From Cognaticolwellia aestuarii (lineage in GTDB: Bacteria; Pseudomonadota; Gammaproteobacteria; Enterobacterales; Alteromonadaceae): a stretch of 64,000 bases of DNA. This document shows positions 28,445-40,669 of the stretch, piece after piece; positions within the stretch are counted from its first letter, which is position 1, and each line of letters opens with the position of its first letter. Both the position numbers and the translations under genes were made by a program. The notes below the pieces were generated by a model, which had not been told where the DNA came from, searched no databases, and worked only from the letters and a program-made list of their open reading frames with translations. The stretch is taken from positions 248,001 through 312,000 of the forward strand of contig NZ_MUZV01000005.1 of NCBI RefSeq assembly GCF_002000025.1, written 5' to 3'.

Positions 28445-29488
28445 TTATAGCACACCACGCTCCATTTGATTAAGTTCAATCGACTTAAATAAAGCGGTAA
28501 AGTTACCTTCGCCAAAACCTTGGTCATCAACACGTTGGATCATTTCAATAAAGATAGGACCAAAAATGTTTTTAGTGAATATTTGCAGCAAATAAGAGTT
28601 TTCTTTTTGGCTATCTACCAATACTTGATGATCACGAATACGCTGTTGGTCTTCTTTCACCCATGGAATACGGTCAAATACGTCATCATAGTATTCTGGC
28701 ACGATATTCAAGGTATCAATAATATCTTTATCTAATTGGTCTAAAGAGCCTAATAGATCATCAGAAATAAAAGCTAAATGCTGAACACCTGGGCCATTGT
28801 ATTCATCTAAATATTCGTCAATTTGGTTGTTCTTACTACCTTTACCTTCATTGATAGGAATACTGAACTTACCGCACGGTGATTGAAGTGCGTATGAAAT
28901 TAGGGCTGTTTTTTCACCTTTAATGTCAAAGTAACGCACGTCAGTAAAACCAAATACGTCTTTATAAAAATTAGCCCAATGCTCCATTGTGCCTTGATAA
29001 ACGTTATTGGTTAAATGATCAACAGCTTTAAAGCCCTTGTCTTTAACTATTACGGGTTCAGCTAAGTCTTCACAGTCATCTTGATAAATTGAGCCTTTTG
29101 CGCCAAATTTCTCAATAAAATAAATTAAACTGTCACCAATACCGTAAATTGCAGGGTAAGGTAATTTTTTCTCTGCATCTTGTGCTGATTTAGCGCCACG
29201 AGCGATAGCTTGCTCAAAAGCAAAATCAGCATCTTCAACCCGCCAGCCCATTGAACAAATGGCAGGACCGTGGCTCTTAGCAAACTCACGTGAAAAACCA
29301 GCTTGTTCATTATTTAAGAAAAAATGGATATCGTTTTGATTGAAGTAATCAATATCACGGCCTTTGAACTTTTTAAGTTTTGAAAAACCAAAACCAAAAA
29401 ATGCCTTTTCCATAAAGTCAGAATCAGGTGATGCATATTCAATAAATTCAATACCACGTAAATTCAGTGGGTTTTTAACTTCTGTCAT
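28445..29488 (-). CDS. hppD: 4-hydroxyphenylpyruvate dioxygenase
   Basis: 347-residue non-haem iron dioxygenase converting 4-hydroxyphenylpyruvate to homogentisate in tyrosine breakdown; homogentisate can also oxidise to pyomelanin. Two vicinal-oxygen-chelate modules are present. The iron facial triad is H158 (AVDHLTNNV), H237 (GVQHLAF) and E315 (FIEMIQR). The start is the ATG at 29488, with a GAGAGAA site; an upstream in-frame ATG would add 47 unrelated residues. No homogentisate dioxygenase or other catabolic gene is adjacent here. Confidence 0.94.
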   Translation of the reverse strand: MTEVKNPLNLRGIEFIEYASPDSDFMEKAFFGFGFSKLKKFKGRDIDYFNQNDIHFFLNNEQAGFSREFAKSHGPAICSMGWRVEDADFAFEQAIARGAKSAQDAEKKLPYPAIYGIGDSLIYFIEKFGAKGSIYQDDCEDLAEPVIVKDKGFKAVDHLTNNVYQGTMEHWANFYKDVFGFTDVRYFDIKGEKTALISYALQSPCGKFSIPINEGKGSKNNQIDEYLDEYNGPGVQHLAFISDDLLGSLDQLDKDIIDTLNIVPEYYDDVFDRIPWVKEDQQRIRDHQVLVDSQKENSYLLQIFTKNIFGPIFIEMIQRVDDQGFGEGNFTALFKSIELNQMERGVL

Positions 29489-29763
29489 AATTGTTTCTCT
29501 CACGCTAGCAATGGTGCGATTATTACCGTGAATTGAAGCTAGAGGAAGTGAATGAAAAAACTGATATTTTTCGATGCGTAAATCAATTTTTACATGGAAA
29601 CAAGATGAAATTTGAGCGACGCTGATCAAGCCTATAGCTAGCTTACCTCAAAGGTGTAATATTTTATTTACAGTTATTTTTCAAGCAAGATAATCGTCTA
29701 ATTTATCGGCTTAAGATACTATTACCCTTGCGTTATATAAGATTCAGTCGTGAAAAATTTAGC

Positions 29764-29799
29764 AAAAAAAAACGCCACCCCTCAATGAGAATTGGCGTT
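29764..29799 (-). terminator. rho-independent terminator of deaD
   Basis: Arms AACGCCA and TGGCGTT enclose a 15-base loop and on the minus strand run into about nine T residues, 25 bases past the helicase stop. Confidence 0.8.
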
Positions 29800-29823
29800 A
29801 TTCAATTGCTATAAAGCAAGTGA

Positions 29824-31623
29824 TTAGTTAGTGCGTTGCTCTTTGCGTGCACGAGCTGGACGCTCTGACACTGCAGATGGCTGTGCGTCTGAAACCGTAA
29901 TTGCAAGTGCTTGACGACGAACTTGTACACGTTTCAATTGTGTAAAAGACTTCTCAGGCATACCTTTAGGTAACTGTACAAAGCTATGTTTGTCGTGCAA
30001 GTTAATCGCACCAATATAGCTGCTGTCTAATGATATTTCATTAGCAATTGCGCCAACAATGTCACCAGGACGAGCACCATGCTCTTTACCCACTTCTAAG
30101 CGGTAAGTCTGCCAATCAACATCACTACGGGCAACTTTCGCTTTACGAGGAGCACGTTCAGCACGGTTTTCATTACGACCACCACGGCTGTCATTGCGAC
30201 CTCTGCTGTCACGATCATTACGACCACCACGGCTATCATTGCGGCCTCTGCCGTCACGATCATTTCTCTCGCGCGCATCACGGCGAGGCTTAGGATCTTC
30301 TTTCGGCTGTAAAGGCTGCTTTAATTGCTTTTGATAAAGTAACGCTGCGGCCAAATCTGTCATTGAAAGTTCTGACTCAGCTGCCATTGTTTCAATAATT
30401 TCACGCATTGCTGTTAGTTCTTTATCAGCAATAACCGATGATAATTCTGTACGAGTGCGCTCAATACGCGCTTTACCGATTTCTTGAATGCTTGGTAAGT
30501 CGTACATTTCAACTTTACCCGATGTCAAACGCTCATAGTGACGTAATGAATACATTTCGCGTGGACGAACAAATGAAATTGCCGTACCGCTACGACCTGC
30601 ACGACCTGTACGGCCAATACGATGTACATAAGCTTCGTTATCACCCGGTAAATCGTAGTTAATAACCATAGAAATACGTGGAATATCTAGACCACGAGCA
30701 ACAACATCTGTCGCCACAAGAATCGATGACACACCAGATTTAAGTTGATCAACAGTACGTTCACGCTGTGCTTGGTTCATATCACCGTTTAAAGCAACAG
30801 AGGCGTAACCTGCACGCTCTAATTTTTCAGCAACTTCGATAGTATCGTTACGAGTACGAACGAAAATAATCATTGCATCGTAATCAACTGTTTCAGCAAT
30901 ACGTTCTAATGCTGTCATTTTGTTAATGCCGCTAACTTTCCATGCGTATTGTGTAATATTTGCTTTTTCTTTTTTCACGGCAGCAACTTTAATGTGCTCA
31001 GGTGATTTTAAGAAGCGATTCGCTACTTTGCGAATTTGCGCTGGCATTGTTGCAGAGAACAAGGCCATTTGTGTTTCTTTTGGTAAGTGTTCAAGAATCC
31101 ACTCGATATCTTCCAAAAAGCCCATGTTTAACATTTCATCAGCTTCATCAAGCACACAAAATGATAAGTTAGCTAACTTAAGGCTCTTGCGACGTAAGTG
31201 GTCCATTAAACGACCAGGCGTACCAACGACAACCTGTGCACCACGTTCTAACTGTTGAAATTGTGGCTGGTAAGATTGACCACCATATAAAGTAGCAACC
31301 TTTAAGCCTTTCATGTCTTTAGCAAATGTTTCAATTGCTTCAGCAACTTGAATCGCTAATTCACGTGTAGGTGCTAACACCATTAATTGTGGCTTACGGA
31401 TATTTACATCAATTTTTGCTAATGCAGGTAAACCAAATGCAGCCGTTTTACCGGTACCTGTTTGGGCTTCACCAAGTACATCTTTACCCGCTAATAAAGG
31501 GGGAATTGTTTGCGCTTGGATTGGCGTTGAATTTTCAAAACCTAATGCTTTTACAGCAGATACTAAGTTTTCAGGCAAACCAAGGGCGTCAAAGCCTATT
31601 GAGGCATTGTTAAGATCAGTCAT
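29824..31623 (-). CDS. deaD: DEAD-box RNA helicase DeaD/CsdA
   Basis: 599-residue helicase. The RecA domains carry AQTGTGKT, PTRELA, DEADEMLNMGFLEDI, FSATMP and HRIGRTGRAGR. Residues about 446-494 form an Arg/Gly/Asn/Asp-rich linker with repeats of RNDSRGGRND type, followed by a DbpA-like RNA-binding domain (VGKEHGARPGDIVGAIANE). This matches DeaD/CsdA, which helps 50S assembly and mRNA unwinding in the cold. A strong promoter far upstream implies a leader of about 250 bases, a common feature of cold-induced genes. Confidence 0.95.
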   Translation of the reverse strand: MTDLNNASIGFDALGLPENLVSAVKALGFENSTPIQAQTIPPLLAGKDVLGEAQTGTGKTAAFGLPALAKIDVNIRKPQLMVLAPTRELAIQVAEAIETFAKDMKGLKVATLYGGQSYQPQFQQLERGAQVVVGTPGRLMDHLRRKSLKLANLSFCVLDEADEMLNMGFLEDIEWILEHLPKETQMALFSATMPAQIRKVANRFLKSPEHIKVAAVKKEKANITQYAWKVSGINKMTALERIAETVDYDAMIIFVRTRNDTIEVAEKLERAGYASVALNGDMNQAQRERTVDQLKSGVSSILVATDVVARGLDIPRISMVINYDLPGDNEAYVHRIGRTGRAGRSGTAISFVRPREMYSLRHYERLTSGKVEMYDLPSIQEIGKARIERTRTELSSVIADKELTAMREIIETMAAESELSMTDLAAALLYQKQLKQPLQPKEDPKPRRDARERNDRDGRGRNDSRGGRNDRDSRGRNDSRGGRNENRAERAPRKAKVARSDVDWQTYRLEVGKEHGARPGDIVGAIANEISLDSSYIGAINLHDKHSFVQLPKGMPEKSFTQLKRVQVRRQALAITVSDAQPSAVSERPARARKEQRTN

Positions 31624-31876
31624 ATAATTTTTGTCTTCTCATGGTAGAAACCGGCAAAACGCCAAAATTCCTACGTACATATACGAGGAAACCACCAGGA
31701 AGACTTAAGGCACATTCATTACGTTAACGTTGAACAGTTAACTGGGCAAGTCTATTGGGCGGATATACCCCACTCATTAAAAATTCTGTCAATATCAATT
31801 TTCTGTTTACTCAGTTTGACTTTGTCTTACTTTGTCTTACTTAGTAACTTTTTGATTGTCTATCACAGAGGCGCGC

Positions 31877-31904
31877 ATTATACAGATGCGGTTAATTTAT
31901 ACAA
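31877..31904 (-). promoter_or_regulatory. deaD sigma-70 promoter
   Basis: On the minus strand the -35 box TTGTAT and a perfect -10 box TATAAT are separated by 16 bases. Transcription should start near 31870, about 245 bases before the deaD start codon. Confidence 0.7.
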
Positions 31905-31934
31905 GTAAAAATAACGAATTAACTCAATTTAACG

Positions 31935-31979
31935 ACAAAAACAGTCTAAAACCTTTAAAAAGTACACTTTAGACTGTTT
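31935..31979 (-). terminator. rho-independent terminator of the DUF4097 lipoprotein gene
   Basis: Perfect 12-base arms (AAACAGTCTAAA and its complement) with a 17-base loop run on the minus strand into a T-run. It lies 35 bases past the lipoprotein stop and just before the deaD promoter. Confidence 0.82.
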
Positions 31980-32013
31980 ATCGCAACTCATCGGATGACA
32001 TAAAGTATCATTG

Positions 32014-32832
32014 CTATTGATCTATTTCAAAGCCGCCTTTGACCTTTTTCACCCGTAAACCGCCTGAGCCACTCTCTAATATCTTTAAACCACCCGCTTG
32101 CTCAACATCAATATCACCAGAGCCATCATCAATCGTGATGACACCATCGACTTTTCTTACCGTTAAATCACCTGAGCCATCTTCAAAACGAGCTTCACCT
32201 GAAATAGCACTAACATAAATACTGCCCGAGCCGTCATCAATATCGATATTACCGTCAATCTCATTAATCACTATTTCACCCGAGCCATCGGTTATGCTGA
32301 CATTTCCAATAACTTCACTGATGGTAAGACTACCTGAGCCATCGTTTACGCTAAGATCATTTTTTATGTCATTTATAGTCAGTTCGCCTGAGCCATCTTT
32401 TACATCAACAGCACCATATATATGACTAATATTGATAGGGCCAGAGCCATCGTCCACTTGCAACATCAAATGACTGGGCATAGTCACTTTAATATCAATG
32501 CGCGGAGAGTCTCCTTGCCAAAAACCACTGGTATTAATTGTTGCCACTAAAAATGCGCTATCACCAGAGTCGGTCAGCTCAAGTCGATAATTTTCAGCAT
32601 GACCTCTATCAGTATAGATGTCAGCGACTACGGTGATATCAGTAGCATTATCCGAGCCTGATATCACTAATGATCCAGCACCTGCCTCTACATCTAGTGC
32701 TCTGAGTGTCTGTGCATCGATACTGAGTTCTTGTTGTGAGTGGTAATTAGCATGTGATGGGTTTGCGACCACAATGCAGCCACTCAATAGTGCGGTACTC
32801 GTAATAAAAATTAGTGATTGAGCTAAGTTCAT
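32014..32832 (-). CDS. DUF4097-type beta-helix lipoprotein with DGSG repeats
   Basis: 272-residue predicted lipoprotein (signal ending LLSGC). From about residue 120 it is built of eight repeats of 18-20 residues, each centred on DGSG (the last ESGSG) followed by alternating hydrophobic residues, for example DGSGELTIND and DGSGSLTISE. This pattern is expected to make a right-handed beta-helix, as in DUF4097/DUF2807-like families. The function is unknown; such proteins are cell-envelope associated and the aspartates could bind metal. Monocistronic. Confidence 0.85.
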   Translation of the reverse strand: MNLAQSLIFITSTALLSGCIVVANPSHANYHSQQELSIDAQTLRALDVEAGAGSLVISGSDNATDITVVADIYTDRGHAENYRLELTDSGDSAFLVATINTSGFWQGDSPRIDIKVTMPSHLMLQVDDGSGPINISHIYGAVDVKDGSGELTINDIKNDLSVNDGSGSLTISEVIGNVSITDGSGEIVINEIDGNIDIDDGSGSIYVSAISGEARFEDGSGDLTVRKVDGVITIDDGSGDIDVEQAGGLKILESGSGGLRVKKVKGGFEIDQ

Positions 32833-33117
32833 TATTCTATTCCCTGTAAATCAATTATTTTAATGCTGTTATTCCACAACAATCAAAAATCGCGCCAAAA
32901 TACAAACAAAACAAAATCAGTAACTTACAGCGCTCTGTTTTTGTTGGATTTTTATTGGCAATAGTTTTTGGTTAAAATAACAATTATTTAGCGAAACTAT
33001 AACGAGCAGTTGAATAACTCACTAAAACACAAAAATAACAGTAGGAAGAGAAATAAACACGACACTTGCCGTGTTTATTTTTTGTGAGGCATGTTAGCAA
33101 TAAAAAGTTATCGAAGG

Positions 33118-35514
33118 TTACTCTTCTACACCATTAATAAGCTCAGAAAAGGCAGAAAGTTTATCTAAGACTAAGCCATGAATTGATTTTCGTGGATAGC
33201 GGCCCGTTCGGCTAATTTCACCTGCACTCTGCCCCATCAAAATCTCTATTGCTTGATCAATATTATCAACAGCATAAATAGCAAATTTTTCATCTGCTAC
33301 CGCTTGTATTATCTCAGGCGCCAGCATCAAATTAATGGTATTCGTCTTAGGAATAATAACCCCTTGTTGCCCCGTCAAGCCTTTGTCTTTACATAAACGA
33401 TAAAAACCTTCAATTTTCTCGTTAACACCGCCGATAGACTGAACTTCACCATGCTGGTTCATTGAGCCTGTTATGGCAAAACCTTGATTGATTGGTAACT
33501 TAGCAATGGCAGATATTAACGCACAAAGTTCTGCCATTGATGCGCTGTCACCGTCAATATGACCGTACGACTGTTCAATGGCAATATTAGCAGAAATAGT
33601 TAATGGAAAGTTTTGCCCATACTTATGACCCAAATAACCCGTTAAAATCAACACCCCTTTTGAGTGAATAGATTTACCTAAGTCGACTTCACGTTCAATA
33701 TCAGTGACACCTAAACTACCCGCATATACCGTCGCTGATATTCGAGCAGGCGTACCGAAAACACTATCACCAATCTCTAATACAGTCAGGCCATTAATTT
33801 TACCGATTTGTCCGCCTTCGGTATCTATTAATAGTTGGCGTTCTTTAATTTCCTCCAACCAAGCTTCACTCATACGGCCAGTTCGACGTTGTTTTGCCGC
33901 TAAAGCCATAGTGACATGCTCACCCGTCAAGCCATTTTTACCATCAGATTGCTTCCATAGGTAGTAAGCCTCATCTAGTAAGTCATTTACTTGCACAATA
34001 TTGGCTGAAATTTTATGTTGATGCTCTGCACGCCTAAGTGCGTATTTAACCAACTCCAATATTGCCTCATCGGTAACTTCAGGATAATGATTGCGATGCG
34101 CACGTTGACGAATTAAATTAGCGTAATCATTTAAGTTGCTCTGACTTTTTTCTAAATGACGATCAAAGTCGGCTAAAACACGAAATAACTCTGTGAACTC
34201 TTGATCATAGTCTTGCAAGGTATAGTAAATTTCAGGATCACCCAACAAAATCACTTTAACTTTCAATGGAATTTTTTCTGGTTGCAAGCTAAACACACCG
34301 GGTTGAGCATATTCTGAATGCGGATTTTCGATGGTGATTTGTTGTGATTTTAACGCCAACTTTAAACGTGCCCACACTAATGGTTGAGTCAGCAGTTTAT
34401 CAGCTTCAAGTAATATGTAACCGCCATTGGCTTTATGTAGAGCACCAGGTCTGATCAAACGATAACTGGTATAAGTACTGCCTTGAAAACTACCAAAATC
34501 AACATGACCAAATAAGTTTTGAAAGGTCGGATTTTGCTCATAAATAACCGGCGCGCCTTCATTAACTTTACGAGTCACTAATAAGTTAGGCAAAAAGCGC
34601 TCTACCATTAATTTACGTAAATCTTTATCATTGCCAGCGTCGCTACTTTCATCAACCAAAAGCTCTAACACGGCGTCGACAACATGAGCTTTTACTTTGG
34701 CTAAGTATTTTAACACCCCAACGTTGCTGGCAAATTCATACTCTAATTCATGTAGAAACGGTTGAATGCTTTGAGCAGCAGTTTCATGCTTCAACTTACG
34801 TAATTTATCTGAAGAAATGCGCTTCCATAGCGGCAGTTCAATTAACTTCTCAGAAAGTAACTCTTCTAACTTGGCTAATAGCGTATAAAATTCAGCACGT
34901 TTTGGCTCATTTAAATCGGCAAACTCTTTGTCATTAAGCGGTTTACCGGCCACTAAGGGCGAAAAACCAATTTCACCGTCATCTTCGTAGAGCACAACTT
35001 CATTTTTTAATGCCGTTGCCTCAACTTCGCTGATCGCTTCATCATATTTTTTATTGAACTCTCGATCGATAGCCGCTTTTTGCCTTTGATAACCTGGGTT
35101 ATCAAAGATCTCAGGAAATAAGTCCATGAGCTCATCAATAAAAGTATTCATGCGGGTAAGTAACTGCTTACCATCACCAGGACTTAGGTGAATATTATGT
35201 GGTGTATTGGGATCATCGAAGTTATTGATATAACACCACTCTTGTGGTGTTAGCTCTTGGCTCGCGGTTTCGGCGAGCATTTGTTTGATCAAACTTTGAC
35301 GCCCTGTACCATGCTCACCCATAGCATAAACATTGAAACCTGGTGCTTCCATCGACAAACCGAAGGTCAAAGCTTCTTTGGCTCTTTCATGACCAATAAA
35401 TACTTGTGCTATTTCTGCTGTCGGTGTGGCATTGGAAAATTGTTTAACCGTTAAATCTGCGGTTAGTTGGCAAGGCTTAAGGCGTACATCGGTTGACACA
35501 TTCGTCATAGACAA
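33118..35514 (-). CDS. Lon-family ATP-dependent protease (YcbZ/LonB-like)
   Basis: 798-residue AAA+ protein with a C-terminal S16 Lon protease domain. The nucleotide-binding loop reads GEHGTGRQS, with Arg in place of the usual Walker A Lys, a variant I believe is common in this subfamily. The catalytic dyad is intact: S657 (GDSASMAEL) and K700 (NEKIEGF), with the same 43-residue spacing as in E. coli Lon. The N-terminal ATPase region differs from classical Lon. Substrates unknown. It is monocistronic, upstream of the ybeL/leuS region. Confidence 0.92.
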   Translation of the reverse strand: MSMTNVSTDVRLKPCQLTADLTVKQFSNATPTAEIAQVFIGHERAKEALTFGLSMEAPGFNVYAMGEHGTGRQSLIKQMLAETASQELTPQEWCYINNFDDPNTPHNIHLSPGDGKQLLTRMNTFIDELMDLFPEIFDNPGYQRQKAAIDREFNKKYDEAISEVEATALKNEVVLYEDDGEIGFSPLVAGKPLNDKEFADLNEPKRAEFYTLLAKLEELLSEKLIELPLWKRISSDKLRKLKHETAAQSIQPFLHELEYEFASNVGVLKYLAKVKAHVVDAVLELLVDESSDAGNDKDLRKLMVERFLPNLLVTRKVNEGAPVIYEQNPTFQNLFGHVDFGSFQGSTYTSYRLIRPGALHKANGGYILLEADKLLTQPLVWARLKLALKSQQITIENPHSEYAQPGVFSLQPEKIPLKVKVILLGDPEIYYTLQDYDQEFTELFRVLADFDRHLEKSQSNLNDYANLIRQRAHRNHYPEVTDEAILELVKYALRRAEHQHKISANIVQVNDLLDEAYYLWKQSDGKNGLTGEHVTMALAAKQRRTGRMSEAWLEEIKERQLLIDTEGGQIGKINGLTVLEIGDSVFGTPARISATVYAGSLGVTDIEREVDLGKSIHSKGVLILTGYLGHKYGQNFPLTISANIAIEQSYGHIDGDSASMAELCALISAIAKLPINQGFAITGSMNQHGEVQSIGGVNEKIEGFYRLCKDKGLTGQQGVIIPKTNTINLMLAPEIIQAVADEKFAIYAVDNIDQAIEILMGQSAGEISRTGRYPRKSIHGLVLDKLSAFSELINGVEE

Positions 35515-35634
35515 TCTCTCGGGAATGCCACTTAATATTAGGATTAAATAGCAAGTAGAATAAATAAGGCTTCATTAATCACAGTGTACAGCGACATTAC
35601 CCCGAACCGCAAAAACAATATAAAAAAAAATACT

Positions 35635-36120
35635 TTATGGCGTCAAACTCAAACGTTGAAAGTCAGAGCCTCCACAGGCAATACAATCAGTGACCACATT
35701 AGCGTGATTATAAGTCACACAGTGATGACACGTTTGACACTGCAACTGACCAAAACCAACATAGTCACCCGTGTGGTAACCATCTTGATGTTGAAAGTCG
35801 TCCATCAATTCAGTCCACTCGACTTGTGATTTATCGGTAATTTGCGCTAAATTTGCCCAAAGACGCTCATTTAATACATCCAAGTAAATAGAATGCTTAA
35901 CATCGGCTTGATATTGTTGGTAGAAATCACTCAAATCATATTTGAGGTTAGCAATAAACTGCTTCACTTGTTGTTCGGGAATTTGCTCTGCTGCATATAA
36001 ATATGATTTGGCTTGTTCAACCACATCTATCACTGAGCGTACTTCATTATCTTTGGTATTTTCTAACCAATCTTGCAACTTTTGATAAACACCTTGCACG
36101 CCAGATTGTTCTTTTTTCAT
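35635..36120 (-). CDS. ybeL: zinc-ribbon protein YbeL (DUF1451)
   Basis: 161 residues. A helical N-terminal region of about 120 residues is followed by a C-terminal zinc ribbon with two CxxC pairs (CQTCHHC and CIACGG). It matches the YbeL family, whose gene lies next to leuS in enterics as here, in divergent orientation. Function unknown. Confidence 0.88.
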   Translation of the reverse strand: MKKEQSGVQGVYQKLQDWLENTKDNEVRSVIDVVEQAKSYLYAAEQIPEQQVKQFIANLKYDLSDFYQQYQADVKHSIYLDVLNERLWANLAQITDKSQVEWTELMDDFQHQDGYHTGDYVGFGQLQCQTCHHCVTYNHANVVTDCIACGGSDFQRLSLTP

Positions 36121-36402
36121 AATAGCTCCTCAATTAATACCATTAACTTCAGCATAATTGATCGCGTAATAAAAACCACCATTTAACATCTGTTACAAGA
36201 ACATTTATTGACGTAAACGAGGATAATAGCGTTCGTAATAAAAATATTCGGCATAAACTTGCTTTAACTTGTCGCAGTGGCAACAGATAAGGTATCCTAT
36301 CGGGATTATTTTTATCGCTTCGACTTAGTCTTTAAATAACAAGTTTCAGTATGCAAAATTCGTTATTTAAGTCAGTTTAAGCTCCTATTTTAGCGTGTTT
36401 GA

Positions 36403-39003
<2,601 letters not shown>

Positions 39004-39014
39004 TCATTACATTC

Positions 39015-39045
39015 GCCGCTTAATCATTGATTATGATTAAGCGGC
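39015..39045 (+). terminator. hairpin between leuS and lptE
   Basis: A perfect 13-pair stem (GCCGCTTAATCAT and complement) with a 5-base loop lies in the 105-base leuS-lptE gap. The following bases are only moderately T-rich (TTAACATTTT), so it may be a partial terminator or a processing site. Confidence 0.6.
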
Positions 39046-39108
39046 TTAACATTTTAACCCCATTCATGATGCACTAATTGAATTTATACCTACAAAAGTG
39101 AACACGCT

Positions 39109-39615
39109 ATGAAGCCATTAATAATTCGCCAAATCAGTAAAATATTAACCTTTAGCATCGTAGTAATGATGTTAAATGGTTGTGGTTTTCAGTTACGCGG
39201 CAATTATTTATTAGCACCTGAACTACAAACAATGGAATTTAGCTCTGTTGACCAATTTGGCGAACTTACACGCTTAATAAAACAACATTTAACGGTTAAT
39301 GACGTTACCTTAGTGCAGCAAAGTACTCAATCCATACCGCAGATGCGAATTTTGCAAGACAACTTAGATCGAAGAACATTGTCTGTTTTTCCTAATGGTC
39401 AAGTTGCAGAATATGAGTTGATTTATACGGTACGTTACCAAATTTTAATTCCGGGCCAAGATGTGCAAAACTTTAGTTTTGAACTTAATCGCGATTATCA
39501 AGATGATCCAGATATTGCTCTAGCAAAAAGCCGCGAGCTGTCACTTATGCTACGTGAAATGCGTCAAGAAGCAGCGAATAAAATTCTTCGCGACATGGCT
39601 AGTATTCAACTGTAA
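39109..39615 (+). CDS. lptE: LPS-assembly lipoprotein LptE
   Basis: 168-residue outer-membrane lipoprotein that plugs the LptD barrel and helps deliver lipopolysaccharide to the cell surface. The lipobox is MLNGC at about residues 22-26, followed by the family signature GFQLRG. It lies between leuS and holA as in E. coli. Confidence 0.95.
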   Translation: MKPLIIRQISKILTFSIVVMMLNGCGFQLRGNYLLAPELQTMEFSSVDQFGELTRLIKQHLTVNDVTLVQQSTQSIPQMRILQDNLDRRTLSVFPNGQVAEYELIYTVRYQILIPGQDVQNFSFELNRDYQDDPDIALAKSRELSLMLREMRQEAANKILRDMASIQL

Positions 39616-39625
39616 GTCAATTCGA

Positions 39626-40669
39626 ATGCGCATTTATCATAACCAACTCGACAATACACTCAAGCAAGGTTTTAAACCCATATGGTTAGTATTTGGCGAT
39701 GAACCTTGGCAAAAAAATGACGCCTTAGAAAAAATTAAAAGTACCGCTAAAAATCAAGGTTTCGACGAAGTTATTCGCTTTAGTATTGATGATAAATTTG
39801 ATTGGCATGAACTTTTCCAAGAATATCAATCTATGAGCTTGTTTTCATCATTACGTATTATTGAAATAGAGTTTATTAATGGCAAAATTGGTGACAATGG
39901 CGCAAAAGCCATAACGCAATTATTGACCTTGTTGCATCAAGATATACAACTGATATTTCATGGCCCTAAACTAGACGCTGCCACACAAAAGCGCAAGTGG
40001 TTCAAGTCGTTAGAAGCTGCTGGCTGCTTTCTACCTTTATACGATATTGAAGGCAAACAGTTAAAACAGTGGTTAAGTAATCAAGCACGGCAACTGCAAC
40101 TGAATTTACATACCGATGCTATTGATTTAATGGTCGTACTATTTGAAGGTAACCTACCCGCATTAGCGCAAGAACTACAAAAATTAGCCATTTTGTTTGG
40201 CCAACAAACAATTAGCTTCGAAGAAGCAGAACAACTTGTCATTAAGCAGGCAAAGTTTAATCCCTTTCAGCTTATCGATACCTTGCTCATGGGCGACCTA
40301 AAAAAGTGCTTAGCCATTTTAGACCAGATGCAACACGACGGAAGCGCATTAGGACAGTTAATTTGGTTTATTCACAAAGAACTCAGCCAACTTTATGCCA
40401 TGCTCGAACAAATAGAGCAAGGAGCTAGCAGCAACGACATTTTTAAACAATATCGTATCTGGGATAAGAAAAAGCCCGTATATCAATATGCATTGAATAA
40501 TTTGACGTTAAATAACGTTGAACAAGCTTTAGCAAGGTTAGCGCAAGTTGATTTACTCAGCAAAAGCAGTAGCGACTTTAATGCTTTTATTTTACTCAGT
40601 GACGTACTGATCAGTTTATTTCATAACAAATTAAGTGAAAACTTTAGTTTAGATTATGAATACAACTAA
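39626..40669 (+). CDS. holA: DNA polymerase III delta subunit HolA
   Basis: 347-residue clamp-loader subunit that opens the beta clamp. The start is the ATG at 39626 (MRIYHNQLDNTLKQGF), 10 bases after lptE; the frame extends upstream only in the lptE shadow. Recognisable stretches are WLVFGDEPW and FQLIDTLLMGDLKKCLAILDQM. Its end overlaps nadD by 14 bases, implying coupled translation. Confidence 0.95.
   Translation: MRIYHNQLDNTLKQGFKPIWLVFGDEPWQKNDALEKIKSTAKNQGFDEVIRFSIDDKFDWHELFQEYQSMSLFSSLRIIEIEFINGKIGDNGAKAITQLLTLLHQDIQLIFHGPKLDAATQKRKWFKSLEAAGCFLPLYDIEGKQLKQWLSNQARQLQLNLHTDAIDLMVVLFEGNLPALAQELQKLAILFGQQTISFEEAEQLVIKQAKFNPFQLIDTLLMGDLKKCLAILDQMQHDGSALGQLIWFIHKELSQLYAMLEQIEQGASSNDIFKQYRIWDKKKPVYQYALNNLTLNNVEQALARLAQVDLLSKSSSDFNAFILLSDVLISLFHNKLSENFSLDYEYN

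Larger units (their letters stand above)
31624..32013. other. deaD long leader region
   Basis: 390 bases holding, on the minus strand, the terminator of the DGSG lipoprotein gene (31935-31979), the deaD promoter (31877-31904) and a leader of about 245 bases. The leader contains a tandem AAGTAAGACA repeat near its 5' end and a GTTAAC-rich dyad in its middle. No small gene is supported. Confidence 0.6.

Noticed and set aside
30048-30293. His/Tyr-rich plus-strand frame
   Set aside because: It is the antisense shadow of the Arg/Gly/Asn-rich linker of deaD; its repetitiveness comes from that linker.
35584-35829. 81-residue plus-strand frame over the end of ybeL
   Set aside because: Antisense to the conserved zinc ribbon; no supporting features.
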